The notes under the pieces: model-generated
Told to the model about the DNA's origin: nothing
Database searches by the model: none
Seen by the model: only the letters and a program-made list of their open reading frames with translations
Origin: Anaerolinea sp.
GTDB taxonomy: Bacteria; Chloroflexota; Anaerolineae; Anaerolineales; Anaerolineaceae
NCBI GenBank assembly: GCA_029975965.1
Contig: JARKOV010000172.1
Coordinates: 3,894 to 67,893, forward strand
DNA length: 64,000 nucleotides
Direction: 5' to 3'
Position numbers and translations under genes: made by a program
In this document: positions 9,529 through 20,152 of the stretch, in pieces
How positions within the stretch are numbered: position 1 is the stretch's first letter
Layout: every line of letters starts with the position of its first letter

Positions 9529-11054
9529 CCGTGCATTGGATCGAGCCAGTGGGCAGGCGGGCGGTTGCGAGCGCGCTGGCGGGGTTGTTACTCGGCGCGC
9601 CGGTGGCGCTGTTGGGGCCGGGAGCCTTTTTGACCGGCTGGTTGGCGGCCAGCCTGCTGCTGGCGGTGAGTATTTTCACGCTGATCAGCGCCTGGCGTTG
9701 GGCAGGCGGCGGCCGGCTGCTGGCCTGGATGGTCGGGCTGGCTTTTCTGTTGCGCCTGGGCCTGGGAATGGGGTTGAGCCTGGCGCTGCCCCTCTGGGGT
9801 TACGACGAGGAGGTGCAGAACGCCGGCTATCTTTTCCCAGACGCCTACGAGCGCGACCGCGAGGCTTTCGACCTGGCGGTCTCCGGCGAGCGCCTGCTCT
9901 TCAACCCCGAGCTTTCGCTTTCTTCGGACCAATACGGCGGGTTGGGGCTGGTCAGCGCGGCGATCTATCGCTACCTCAGCCCGGACGCGCACCGGCCGTT
10001 CCTGGTGTTGATTCTGGGTTGCCTGTTTTTCGCGCTGGGCGTGCCTTTCTTATGGAAGGCGGCGCACCTGCGCCTGGATGACCGCGCGGCATCCCTGGCG
10101 ACCTGGATCTTTGTGCTTTACCCGGATGGCTTATTCTTCTCTGCGTCGCAGATGCGCGAGCCGTTCCTGCTGGGATTGAGCGCGATGGCGCTGTGGGGCG
10201 TGCTGACCTGGCGGCAAAACCTGCGTGGGGCGCTGGCAGCCTTAGCCTTCAGCCTGGCGGCGATGTTCTTCTTCGCCACCCGCTCGGCGCTGTTCGTGAC
10301 CGGGGTGATGGCGCTGTTGTTCTGGCTGGATTACTCGGGCGAGCACAGCGGGAAAACCTGGCGCTGGATCGGCTGGGCAGGGCTGGGGCTGGGCGCGCTG
10401 GCGGCGGCCTGGATCACCTGGAGCTGGTTCCGCGAGGCAGCCGTATGGGATGTGACCTTAACTCTGCGCAACTCGGGGCGCCTTGCGGCGGTGCTGGAAG
10501 ACCTCGGCGACCGTTTCCGTATCCCGGTGCTGCTGGTGTATGGGCTGGCGCAGCCGGTGTTGCCGGCGGCGATCGCTGAGCCGGCCATTCCCTTGTGGAA
10601 AGGCATCGTGCTGCTGCGCTCGTCGGGCTGGTACCTGATCGCCCCGCTGTTGATCTACGCCGGTTTTTCGGCCTGGAAGATCGCCAGCCCCATCCAGCGG
10701 CGCTTCGTGCTGTGGGCGGTGATTTCGGCCGGGCTGTGGATGTGTGTGGCTTCGCTGCGCGCCGGCGGCGACATGACCGATAACCCGCGATACCGCGTGC
10801 TCTTCCTGGCGCAGATGGCGCTGGCAGCCGCCTGGGCGGTGGGCTGGGCGCGCGCGAAGCGCGATGCGTGGTTGGGGCGCTGGCTGCTGGTAGAGGCAAT
10901 CTTCCTGGGCTTTTTCACCCAGTGGTACTTCAGCCGTTACTTCCACCTGGGAGGGAGGCTGCCGTTCCTGGTCATGGTGGCGGTCATCGCTGGGCTGAGC
11001 GGGCTGGTTCTGGCGGGCGGCTGGCTGCTCGACCGCTTCCGCAGGCCGAAATGA
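9525..11054 (+). CDS. Multipass membrane protein, GT-C glycosyltransferase-like
   Basis: A protein of about 509 residues with 11 or more predicted membrane helices. An acidic motif (Tyr93-Asp94-Glu95) sits in the first large loop after two helices, as in GT-C enzymes that use polyprenyl-phosphate sugars outside the membrane. The GTG at 9525 is chosen because it overlaps the upstream stop as GTGA and has GGAGGG just before it; a TTG at 9510 is also in frame. It could alternatively be a Wzy-type polymerase, since it lies between a flippase and a GT2. Function not established. Confidence 0.65.
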   Translation: MTVHWIEPVGRRAVASALAGLLLGAPVALLGPGAFLTGWLAASLLLAVSIFTLISAWRWAGGGRLLAWMVGLAFLLRLGLGMGLSLALPLWGYDEEVQNAGYLFPDAYERDREAFDLAVSGERLLFNPELSLSSDQYGGLGLVSAAIYRYLSPDAHRPFLVLILGCLFFALGVPFLWKAAHLRLDDRAASLATWIFVLYPDGLFFSASQMREPFLLGLSAMALWGVLTWRQNLRGALAALAFSLAAMFFFATRSALFVTGVMALLFWLDYSGEHSGKTWRWIGWAGLGLGALAAAWITWSWFREAAVWDVTLTLRNSGRLAAVLEDLGDRFRIPVLLVYGLAQPVLPAAIAEPAIPLWKGIVLLRSSGWYLIAPLLIYAGFSAWKIASPIQRRFVLWAVISAGLWMCVASLRAGGDMTDNPRYRVLFLAQMALAAAWAVGWARAKRDAWLGRWLLVEAIFLGFFTQWYFSRYFHLGGRLPFLVMVAVIAGLSGLVLAGGWLLDRFRRPK

Positions 11055-11066
11055 GCGCCTTTGCGA

Positions 11067-11072
11067 TATAAT
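11067..11072 (+). promoter_or_regulatory. Possible -10 element before the GT2 gene
   Basis: A perfect TATAAT lies 43 bp before the start at 11116. No good -35 is seen at the matching distance, so this is only a candidate internal promoter. Confidence 0.35.
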
Positions 11073-11115
11073 TGCCGCAAAGCTTCCCACAATTCACTCG
11101 GCGCCGGACCAAAGT

Positions 11116-12087
11116 ATGCATCTCACGATTGTGGCTCCCGTCTACAACGAAGAAGAAAATATCCCCCTGCTGCACCAGGCGATTGCGGCTGCCATCGCGC
11201 CGCTGGGCCTGGAGTGGGAAGTGATCCTGGTGGACGACGGCAGCCAGGATGGCAGCCTGGCGGCACTCGAAAAGCTGGCGGAGCTGGACCCGGCTCACGT
11301 GCGGGTGATCGCGCTGCGCCGCAATTTTGGCCAGACCGCCGCCATCGCCGCCGGGATCGACCACGCCAGCGGCGACGTGGTGGTCTTGATCGACGCTGAC
11401 CTGCAAAACGACCCGCAAGACATCCCGCTTATGCTGGAGAAAATCCACGAGGGCTACGATGTGGTCAGCGGGTGGCGCAAGAATCGCCAGGACGATTTCA
11501 CCACGCGCACCCTGCCCTCGCGCATGGCCAACGGGCTGATTTCCTGGGTGACCGGCGTGCACCTGCACGATTACGGCTGCACGCTCAAGGCTTATCGCCG
11601 CGAGGTGCTGACCGGCTTCAAGCTGTACGGCGAGATGCACCGCTTTATCCCGGTTTACGCCAGCTCGGTCGGGGCAAAGATCATCGAAATGCAGGTGCAG
11701 CATCACCCGAGGCGCTTCGGGAAAGCCAAATACGGTCTGGAGCGCACCGCAAAGGTCATTCTGGACTTGTTCACGGTCAAGTTTCTCAGCAGTTACGCTA
11801 ATAAACCCATCTACCTGTTCGGGGGAGCGGGCATCGGGTTGATCGTGCTGGCCGGCATTGTGCTGACGTACCTGTTCGTGCGGCGCGTCTTTTTTGGGGT
11901 ATCGGTGCTTGGCTCACCGCTATTCCAGATGAGCACGATGGTCGCCATTTTAGGTTTCCAATCGATTCTGATGGGCCTGATCGCGGAGTTGTTGGTGCGC
12001 ACCTATCACGAATCGCAGGGCAAACCGACCTACACTATCCGTAAAGGCATCAATATCCCGGTCAATGGCAGCCAACGAAACGAGTAA
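11116..12087 (+). CDS. GT2 polyprenyl-phosphate glycosyltransferase (DPM1/GtrB-like)
   Basis: The 323-residue protein has a GT-A domain followed by two C-terminal membrane helices (about 235-260 and 270-300). Motifs are APVYNEEENI at the N-terminus, VDDGSQDGS, the DADLQNDP metal-binding site near residue 95 and GCTLKAYRR. Such enzymes transfer a sugar from UDP or GDP to undecaprenyl phosphate on the cytoplasmic face, giving the donors used by GT-C proteins. That fits the many GT-C-like proteins in this window. Its 3' end overlaps the next gene by 23 bp. Confidence 0.88.
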   Translation: MHLTIVAPVYNEEENIPLLHQAIAAAIAPLGLEWEVILVDDGSQDGSLAALEKLAELDPAHVRVIALRRNFGQTAAIAAGIDHASGDVVVLIDADLQNDPQDIPLMLEKIHEGYDVVSGWRKNRQDDFTTRTLPSRMANGLISWVTGVHLHDYGCTLKAYRREVLTGFKLYGEMHRFIPVYASSVGAKIIEMQVQHHPRRFGKAKYGLERTAKVILDLFTVKFLSSYANKPIYLFGGAGIGLIVLAGIVLTYLFVRRVFFGVSVLGSPLFQMSTMVAILGFQSILMGLIAELLVRTYHESQGKPTYTIRKGINIPVNGSQRNE

Positions 12088-14059
12088 ACCCGTCCAGCCC
12101 TGGCAGGCTGGGCCTGGGGGGCTGACGGTGGCCCGACTGTATTTTGCCGCGACTTCCATCCTATCGGCGGCGGGGATTTCGCAACTCTTAAAGACGGGTG
12201 CAAACTCTGGCCAGGCGATCGGCAGCTATTCCTGGCAATGGGCGGGCTTGCTGAGCGGAGCGATCTTGTTGGGCGTGGTGTTGCTGGCGGTGACCACATC
12301 GCTCTTTACACCCGCGGCAGATCGGATGGGTCAAATCTTATCCGCCCTGACCGGGAAGATTCGGCTGCGACCCTGGCTGGCTGTAGCCGGTTGCAGCGCC
12401 AGTTGGGTACTCTACGTATTGGTCGTGCTGTGGCGTTTCGACCGCCATTTCAACGCCACCTACCCGCGCCTGTGGTTCTTCTGGCTGGCGGCAGGCGTGG
12501 GCGCGCTGTTTTTAATGAGCGCCTGGCGGCGGCTGCCGCCTTTGTGGGCGCTGGTGTCGACAGGCGTGCTGTTCGGCTTTGGGATCAAGGCGCTCAGCTA
12601 CCTGCCCGAGGTCAGCACGTACCCCTTCAGCCTGGGCTGGTCGGAGGCCAGCCGGTTCTATTATGCGTCGCTGCCATACGCCGAGCGGCTGTATGGGATG
12701 ACCATCCCGCTCTCGCCCTGGCATCCCAGCCGCTACCTGATGCTGGGTCTGCCCTTTTTGATCGCGGACGCACCGCTCTGGCTGCACCGTCTGTGGCAGG
12801 TGTTGCTGTGGCTGGGCTTTTCCTGGTTGACGGGCTTTGCGCTGCTGAGGCGCTTCCGGGGGCAATCCTGGGTCACGCGGCTGGTGGGGGCGGTTTGGGC
12901 GGGGCTGTTCTTGCTGCAGGGGCCGGTGTACTACCATCTTTTGGTGTGCGTCATCCTGGTGCTGGTGGGATTCGACCGGGAGCGTTTTTGGAAGACGGCG
13001 GTATTCGTCTTGCTCGCATCGCTGTGGGCGGGCATCAGCCGGGTCAACTGGTTTCCGGTGCCGGCGATCCTCGCCGCGACCCTCTACCTGCTCGAAAAGC
13101 CGGTTCGGGGCAGCCGCGGGTGGCTGGCCTACCTGGCTCAGCCGGCGATCTGGGGGGGAATCGGGCTTGGCGCGGCGCTGGCGTCACAGGCGGTCTACGT
13201 GCTCTTTTCGGGGCACGAAGACACCAGCGGCTTCGCCTCCAGCTTCACCTCTGCGCTGTTGTGGTACCGCCTTTTCCCCAATGTGACGTACCGGTTGGGG
13301 GTTTTGCCGGCTATTCTGCTCATCACCGCTCCAGCGCTGGCGTTGGTCGCGGTCACCTGGGCGCGCGGCTGGCGGCACTGGCACCCGCTGCGGGTGCTGG
13401 GGCTGGGTGGCATGGGCCTGGTCTTGCTGGCTGGCGGGCTGGTGGTGAGCACCAAGATCGGCGGGGGGAGCAACATCCACAACCTGGACGCCTACCTGGT
13501 GCTGGTGCTGGTGATCAGCGCCTATCTTTGGTTGGAGGGGTACGAATCTGAAAGCGGGGGAGCGCCGTATGCCTGGCGACCCTGGCTGCTGCTGGTTTTC
13601 TTATTATTGATGCCGGTCACCTGGAATATGGACCTGAAGCGCCCCTTCGTGCAGCGCGATATGCAGCAGGCGCAAGCCGACCTGGACTGGCTGCGGGAAT
13701 TTGTCACCCATCACGCGCAGGGAGGCGAGGCGTTGTTCATCACCCAGCGCCAACTGCTGGTGTTCGATACCATCGAGGGAGTTGACATGGTGCCCGAGTA
13801 CGAGCTGCTCACCCTCTCGGAAATGGCGATCTCGAACAACCAGTCCTATCTTTCCCGTTTTCATGCCGACCTGGAAAAGAAGCGCTTTCGCGTCATCGTG
13901 GCGAACATGCAAAACGAGGTCACCAAAGACCCGGAGATTTCGCCATTTGCAGAGGAGAACAATGCCTGGGTGGCCAACGTCACGACTCACATCCGTGAAT
14001 ATTACAAGACCGCCTTCACCCTGCCGGCAGCCGGGGTGGAGATATTCCTGCCAAAGTAG
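12065..14059 (+). CDS. Large multipass membrane protein, GT-C-like
   Basis: This 664-residue protein has about 12 predicted membrane helices and a soluble C-terminal region from about residue 525 onward. I do not recognise a specific family. The architecture of many helices, a long loop rich in aromatic and acidic residues (YYASLPYAERLYG near 200) and a C-terminal extracytoplasmic domain is that of GT-C glycosyltransferases. It directly follows the polyprenyl-phosphate glycosyltransferase, so it may use that donor. The start within the previous gene is the first ATG of the frame. Confidence 0.6.
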   Translation: MAANETSKPVQPWQAGPGGLTVARLYFAATSILSAAGISQLLKTGANSGQAIGSYSWQWAGLLSGAILLGVVLLAVTTSLFTPAADRMGQILSALTGKIRLRPWLAVAGCSASWVLYVLVVLWRFDRHFNATYPRLWFFWLAAGVGALFLMSAWRRLPPLWALVSTGVLFGFGIKALSYLPEVSTYPFSLGWSEASRFYYASLPYAERLYGMTIPLSPWHPSRYLMLGLPFLIADAPLWLHRLWQVLLWLGFSWLTGFALLRRFRGQSWVTRLVGAVWAGLFLLQGPVYYHLLVCVILVLVGFDRERFWKTAVFVLLASLWAGISRVNWFPVPAILAATLYLLEKPVRGSRGWLAYLAQPAIWGGIGLGAALASQAVYVLFSGHEDTSGFASSFTSALLWYRLFPNVTYRLGVLPAILLITAPALALVAVTWARGWRHWHPLRVLGLGGMGLVLLAGGLVVSTKIGGGSNIHNLDAYLVLVLVISAYLWLEGYESESGGAPYAWRPWLLLVFLLLMPVTWNMDLKRPFVQRDMQQAQADLDWLREFVTHHAQGGEALFITQRQLLVFDTIEGVDMVPEYELLTLSEMAISNNQSYLSRFHADLEKKRFRVIVANMQNEVTKDPEISPFAEENNAWVANVTTHIREYYKTAFTLPAAGVEIFLPK

Positions 14060-14091
14060 TTCACAAATCGATGCCTGGATGAGGAATTTAC

Positions 14092-14799
14092 ATGCAGAAC
14101 CGGCTGGGTGAATACGCTGAACGCGGGGATTACCACCGCCAACAGCCCAAGGATTGGGTCTACTTGCCGGTGTACCTGGCAAAGATGGAGCGGGTGGATC
14201 GCTACCTGGCGGATTGTAAAGGGCGGCGCATTCTTGACCTGGGCTGTGGAGAAGGCGTGCTGGTGCAGAAATACCGCCAGTTGGACTATGATATCGTCGG
14301 GATGGACTTGAATTACGAATCGGATTACGTGATGCGTGGGAGCATCTTGCAGACCGGTTTTTCCGATGAGCAGTTCGACCTGGTGCTGTGCCTGGATGTG
14401 ATTGAACACCTCAGCTTTGGCGACCAGGAACGGGCCGTGGCAGAAATTGCGCGCTTGCTCAAGCCGGGGGGAAAATTGTTGCTCACAGTCCCCAACCTGG
14501 CCCACCTGGCTTCGCGGCTGTCATTCCTGGTGCGCGGTAAGCTCATCCGCACCTCGAGCATTGACCGGCACCCCGGCGACCGCCCCATGGCGGAGTATCG
14601 CCAGTTGTTGCGGCGGCATTTCAGTATCCGTTCTTGCCGGGGAATTTTTCCGACGTTTCCCTTCATTTCACTCTTGACGGTGTGGAAGCCATCGCGCTCG
14701 ATTATCCTGCACCGCATTTATAACCGTCTGCTGGCTGTGCCGGGTTGGTGCTTCCTGACCGTGTTCGAATGCGAAAAGCAGCCGGATCGAGGGGATTAA
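14092..14799 (+). CDS. Class I SAM-dependent methyltransferase
   Basis: A 235-residue Rossmann-fold methyltransferase. Motif I ILDLGCGEG near residues 46-54 binds SAM, followed by an acidic residue in GMDLNY and by the segment DLVLCLDVIEHLS, typical of UbiE/Methyltransf_11-type enzymes. There is no signal peptide. In this position it may methylate a sugar or a lipid-linked glycan. It starts 32 bp after the membrane protein and is followed at 14805 by a flippase-like gene. Confidence 0.85.
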   Translation: MQNRLGEYAERGDYHRQQPKDWVYLPVYLAKMERVDRYLADCKGRRILDLGCGEGVLVQKYRQLDYDIVGMDLNYESDYVMRGSILQTGFSDEQFDLVLCLDVIEHLSFGDQERAVAEIARLLKPGGKLLLTVPNLAHLASRLSFLVRGKLIRTSSIDRHPGDRPMAEYRQLLRRHFSIRSCRGIFPTFPFISLLTVWKPSRSIILHRIYNRLLAVPGWCFLTVFECEKQPDRGD

Positions 14800-14804
14800 G
14801 GCGC

Positions 14805-15740
14805 ATGGACTCAAAAAGCCCGGCGGAAGGTGTTGAAACGCGCCGTTTTCCGCTCTTGCGCGTGCTGGGCACGCTGGTCTCTTCAGGGCTTTTGGTCTAC
14901 TTGATCTACCGGCAAGGGTGGAGTGAATTTCGCCAGGCGTTCGCCACTTTCCCCTGGACGGCGGTGGCGCTGGCGCTTGGATTGGTGCTGGCATCGCGTG
15001 GGTTGGTTGCCATGCGCTGGTATGCGCTGCTGCGAACGGTCGGGGCGCCGATCGACCTCTGGCAGGTTATCAAGCTGGTCTTCACCGGGCTGTTTACCTC
15101 GAATTTCCTGCCCTCCACCATCGGAGGGGATGCCGCGCGATTGGCGGGGGGAATCTACCTGCGCCTGGACGCCAGCATGCTGGCGGCATCGCTGATGGTC
15201 GACCGCCTGGTGGGCATGGCTGGTATGGCGTTGATGTTACCGGCGGGGCTGGCGGTTGTTCTGGCAACGGGGGCGGTGGAACCGGTGATGGAAGGTGCTC
15301 TCCTGGCGGGGTTTCCGTGGGCGGGTCGATTGTGGGCAAAGGCGGTGGAGTTTTTCCACGGAATGCTGCGCAGCTCGTTGACCTGGCTGCGCCACCCGGC
15401 CGGGCTGGCCTGGGCGTTTGCGTGCACTTTTGGGCATATGCTCTTCACTTTTTTGACGGTGCACGTGCTGCTGCGCAGCCTGGGGGCTACGCTGCCGTTG
15501 TGGCAGGTCGGCGGGCTGTGGAGCTTCAGCTATTTCGTTTCGCTGGCGCCGTTTTCGATCAATGGGCTGGGATTGCAAGAGGTCTCGATTGCATACCTGT
15601 ACGCGACCTTTGGGGGGATACCGGTTGAAGCGGGGTTGGCGCTGGCGGTGTTGCTGCGCGTCTTGTTCATGCTGGCCAGCCTGCCGGGAGCCATCTTCTT
15701 GCCGATGATTGGGCGGAGGACCCCTCCCAACCTCTCCTGA
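14805..15740 (+). CDS. Lysylphosphatidylglycerol synthase TM-region family protein (UPF0104)
   Basis: The protein of about 311 residues is a multipass membrane protein with seven or eight helices. The RWYALLRTVG, LPSTIGGDAARLAG and SINGLGLQE patterns are characteristic of the flippase-like domain of MprF and of the AglD/UPF0104 family, often found with glycosyltransferases. The ATG at 14805 is preferred because GAGGGG lies about 9 bp upstream; an in-frame ATG at 14745 would overlap the previous gene. The C-terminal tail RTPPNLS and the stop at 15738-15740 come from the first unit of repeat array B, as happens in the ABC gene ending at 3690. Confidence 0.85.
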   Translation: MDSKSPAEGVETRRFPLLRVLGTLVSSGLLVYLIYRQGWSEFRQAFATFPWTAVALALGLVLASRGLVAMRWYALLRTVGAPIDLWQVIKLVFTGLFTSNFLPSTIGGDAARLAGGIYLRLDASMLAASLMVDRLVGMAGMALMLPAGLAVVLATGAVEPVMEGALLAGFPWAGRLWAKAVEFFHGMLRSSLTWLRHPAGLAWAFACTFGHMLFTFLTVHVLLRSLGATLPLWQVGGLWSFSYFVSLAPFSINGLGLQEVSIAYLYATFGGIPVEAGLALAVLLRVLFMLASLPGAIFLPMIGRRTPPNLS

Positions 15741-15880
15741 AGGGGAGGAAGACCCCTCCCAACCTCCCCTGAAGGGGAGGAGAAAGACCTCTCCCGGCTT
15801 CCCCTGAAGGGGAGAAAGACCCCTCCTGGCCTCCCCTAAAGGGGAGGAAGACCTCTCCCGGTCTGCGCTTAAGGGGACAC
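15719..15880 (+). repeat. Five-unit palindromic repeat array B
   Basis: Units start at 15719, 15751, 15786, 15818 and 15850, spaced 32 or 35 bp. The consensus matches array A: a GACCYCTCC leader, then a CCTCCCCTGAAGGGGAGG-like hairpin. The fifth unit is degenerate and resembles the last unit of array A (GACCTCTC..GGTCTRC...AAGGGG). The first unit forms the stop codon of the preceding flippase-like gene, in the same reading frame as array A does for its gene. Confidence 0.88.
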
Positions 15881-15888
15881 TACCTGAC

Positions 15889-15920
15889 TCCCTCCCTTTA
15901 GGGAGGGTCGGGGTGGGTCG
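15889..15920 (-). repeat. Inverted repeat unit flanking the DUF559 gene
   Basis: Read on the minus strand this is one more unit of the family, with a CGACCC leader, then CCCCGACC and the hairpin CCTCCCTAAAGGGAGG. Its orientation is opposite to array B and to the units right of the DUF559 gene, so the gene is bracketed by inverted units. It ends 9 bp from the inferred original stop codon of the nuclease gene. Confidence 0.8.
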
Positions 15921-15981
15921 CTGGATCTTTATTCTTCACGAATGTTCTCGATTGACTGCCTGCATTGTTCATCAATGACAG

Positions 15982-16365
15982 TCAAAACTGCCTCGATATT
16001 TTTTCGACCTCAGTGTTAGTGAATCGCAATACTTGCAGATTGCGTGTTTTCAAATATTCATCTCTTTCGTGATCATATTCCACCTGGTAAGAGTGGCTAC
16101 TGCCGTCCACCTCTACAACAAGGCCAGCTTTATGGCAAAAGAAATCTACGATATATCTCCCAATTATCTGTTGACGGCGGAAATGCCAACCGGACAGCCG
16201 GTCTGCACGCAACTGCCTCCATAACAATTTTTCTGCTGGAGTCATGTTGCGGCGCATCGATTTGGCGCGATTCTGTTGACCGGGCGATAGAATTTGCTGT
16301 GTGACGATTCCTGGGTTTCCTGGCGTTCGTGATTTCGAATAGGTTTTTTTCTGGTCGTTTGCCAT
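15982..16365 (-). CDS. DUF559 endonuclease-like protein, C-terminus frameshifted
   Basis: This 127-residue protein belongs to the DUF559 family, which has the PD-(D/E)XK/Vsr-like nuclease fold. Visible family motifs are RNMTPAEKLLW, the basic WHFRRQQIIGRYIVDFFCH segment and VVEVDGSSH, with candidate catalytic Asp, Glu, Asp and His. The reading frame stops early after ISRQF. Adding one A to the A6 run (plus-strand T6, about 16001-16006) would restore a typical family C-terminus and run to a TAA at 15929-15931. This is therefore either a real one-base deletion or a homopolymer error. It is the only minus-strand gene amid + strand glycan genes and is surrounded by palindromic repeats. Confidence 0.85.
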   Translation of the reverse strand: MANDQKKTYSKSRTPGNPGIVTQQILSPGQQNRAKSMRRNMTPAEKLLWRQLRADRLSGWHFRRQQIIGRYIVDFFCHKAGLVVEVDGSSHSYQVEYDHERDEYLKTRNLQVLRFTNTEVEKISRQF

Positions 16366-16371
16366 AGGAAA

Positions 16372-16377
16372 ATTATA
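16372..16377 (-). promoter_or_regulatory. -10 element of the DUF559 gene
   Basis: On the minus strand TATAAT ends six bases before the ATG at 16365, which would put the transcript start at or next to the start codon and make the mRNA nearly leaderless. No Shine-Dalgarno sequence is visible, in agreement. No good -35 was seen. Confidence 0.4.
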
Positions 16378-16396
16378 CTGCGGGCCATGTTCGCTA

Positions 16397-16467
16397 CAGG
16401 AGAAAGACCTCTCCCGGCCTCCTCTTCAGGGGAGGAGAAAGACCCCTAACGTATCAGCTTAAGGCAA
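16397..16467 (+). repeat. Repeat units right of the DUF559 gene (array C)
   Basis: A partial unit tail (16397-16405) is followed by a full unit (16406-16440, hairpin arms CCTCCTC / GGGGAGG) and a degenerate last unit (16441-16467, ending CTTAAGG). The last unit resembles the degenerate fifth unit of array B, which also contains CTTAAGG. Confidence 0.75.
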
Positions 16468-16490
16468 AAGTGCTGGTGGAGTCGTGAGTC

Positions 16491-16537
16491 ACCCTTGACC
16501 GGGCAAGGTCAAGGGTTTATAATTCAACGACTGAATT
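16491..16537 (+). promoter_or_regulatory. Strong promoter overlapped by a palindromic operator
   Basis: TTGACC (16495-16500) and TATAAT (16518-16523) are separated by 17 bp, an excellent sigma-70-type promoter. A perfect 10-bp inverted repeat, ACCCTTGACC (16491-16500) and GGTCAAGGGT (16507-16516) with a 6-bp gap, covers the -35 and the spacer. A second, shorter inverted repeat AATTCA/TGAATT (16521-16526 and 16532-16537) overlaps the -10 and the likely start point. The gene read from it encodes a winged-helix regulator, so autoregulation is likely. Confidence 0.75.
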
Positions 16538-16549
16538 TTGAAAGGTGTC

Positions 16550-18006
<1,457 letters not shown>

Positions 18007-18044
18007 TGTTGCGCCGGCCCGGCTCACAAACATAGCGAACGAAC

Positions 18045-18895
18045 ATGGCGACCCGAACCGACACCCCCTCATTGACCTATCTCCGCCCCGCCAGGGGCTG
18101 GATTCCGTTGAACCTGTCGGCGCTGTGGGCTTACCGGGAGCTGGTGTATTTCCTCACCTGGCGCGATATCAAAGTGCGCTACAAGCAGGCCGCGCTGGGC
18201 ATCGGGTGGGCTGTGCTGCAGCCGGTGCTGCACATGGTGATCTTCACCGTCATCTTCTGGCGGCTGGCTGGCTTGAAACCGGACGCCGGCATCTCGGAAA
18301 CGCTCTACCCGGTGTTCAGCTTTGCCGCCTTGCTGCCGATGCAGTTGTTCCAGGGCGCGCTGCAACGCGCCAGCGTCAGCCTGGTGCAGAACGCCAACCT
18401 GCTTACCAAGGTATATTTCCCGCGCCTGATCATCCCGCTCTCGGCTGCCGCGGCCGGGCTGGTGGATTTTTTCTTTGCCTTCCTGGTGCTGGTGGCGCTG
18501 ATGGTGTACTACCAGGTGCAGTTCACCTGGAATTTGCTCTGGCTGCTGCCGCTGGTGATCTTGGCCCTGCTGGCGGCGCTGGCGGTGGGGCTGTGGCTGG
18601 CAGCGCTCAACGTGCAGTATCGCGACGTGCAGCAGATGGTGCCTTTCCTCGTCCAGGCCTGGATGTACGCCTCGCCGGTGGCTTACTCGATCGACGTGAT
18701 CCCGGCGGAAGGCCCCTGGCGGTTGATCTACGCGCTCAATCCGATGGCCGGGGTGATCCAGGGCTTTCGCTGGGCGCTGCTGGGGGCTACCCCTCCCGAC
18801 CGCATCTTGTGGGTCTCGGTGGGGGTGGTCGCGGTGCTATTGGTCAGCGGATTGTTTTACTTCCGGCACATGGAGCGCACGTTTGCGGATATGGT

Positions 18896-18899
<4 letters not shown>
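18045..18899 (+). CDS. wzm: Polysaccharide ABC exporter permease (Wzm-like)
   Basis: This 284-residue ABC-2 type membrane protein has six predicted helices. The segment ELVYFLTWRDIKVRYKQAALG with the following WAVLQP is the typical N-terminal amphipathic region of Wzm/TagG permeases. It should export undecaprenyl-linked polysaccharide together with the ATPase encoded in ATGA overlap at 18896. Its presence beside a Wzx-type flippase (6221-7627) suggests two separate surface glycans. Confidence 0.9.

Positions 18900-20148
<1,249 letters not shown>

Positions 20149-20152
<4 letters not shown>

Larger units (their letters stand above)
15889..16440. mobile_element. Candidate DUF559-repeat mobile unit
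   Basis: A DUF559 nuclease gene of about 440 bp is bounded on the left by an inverted palindromic unit (15889-15920) and on the right by direct units (partial at 16397, full at 16406-16440). The compact gene fills almost all the space between the units. The arrangement resembles a small nuclease-encoding element with inverted ends. No transposase and no target-site duplication could be identified by eye, so mobility is an inference. Confidence 0.5.
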
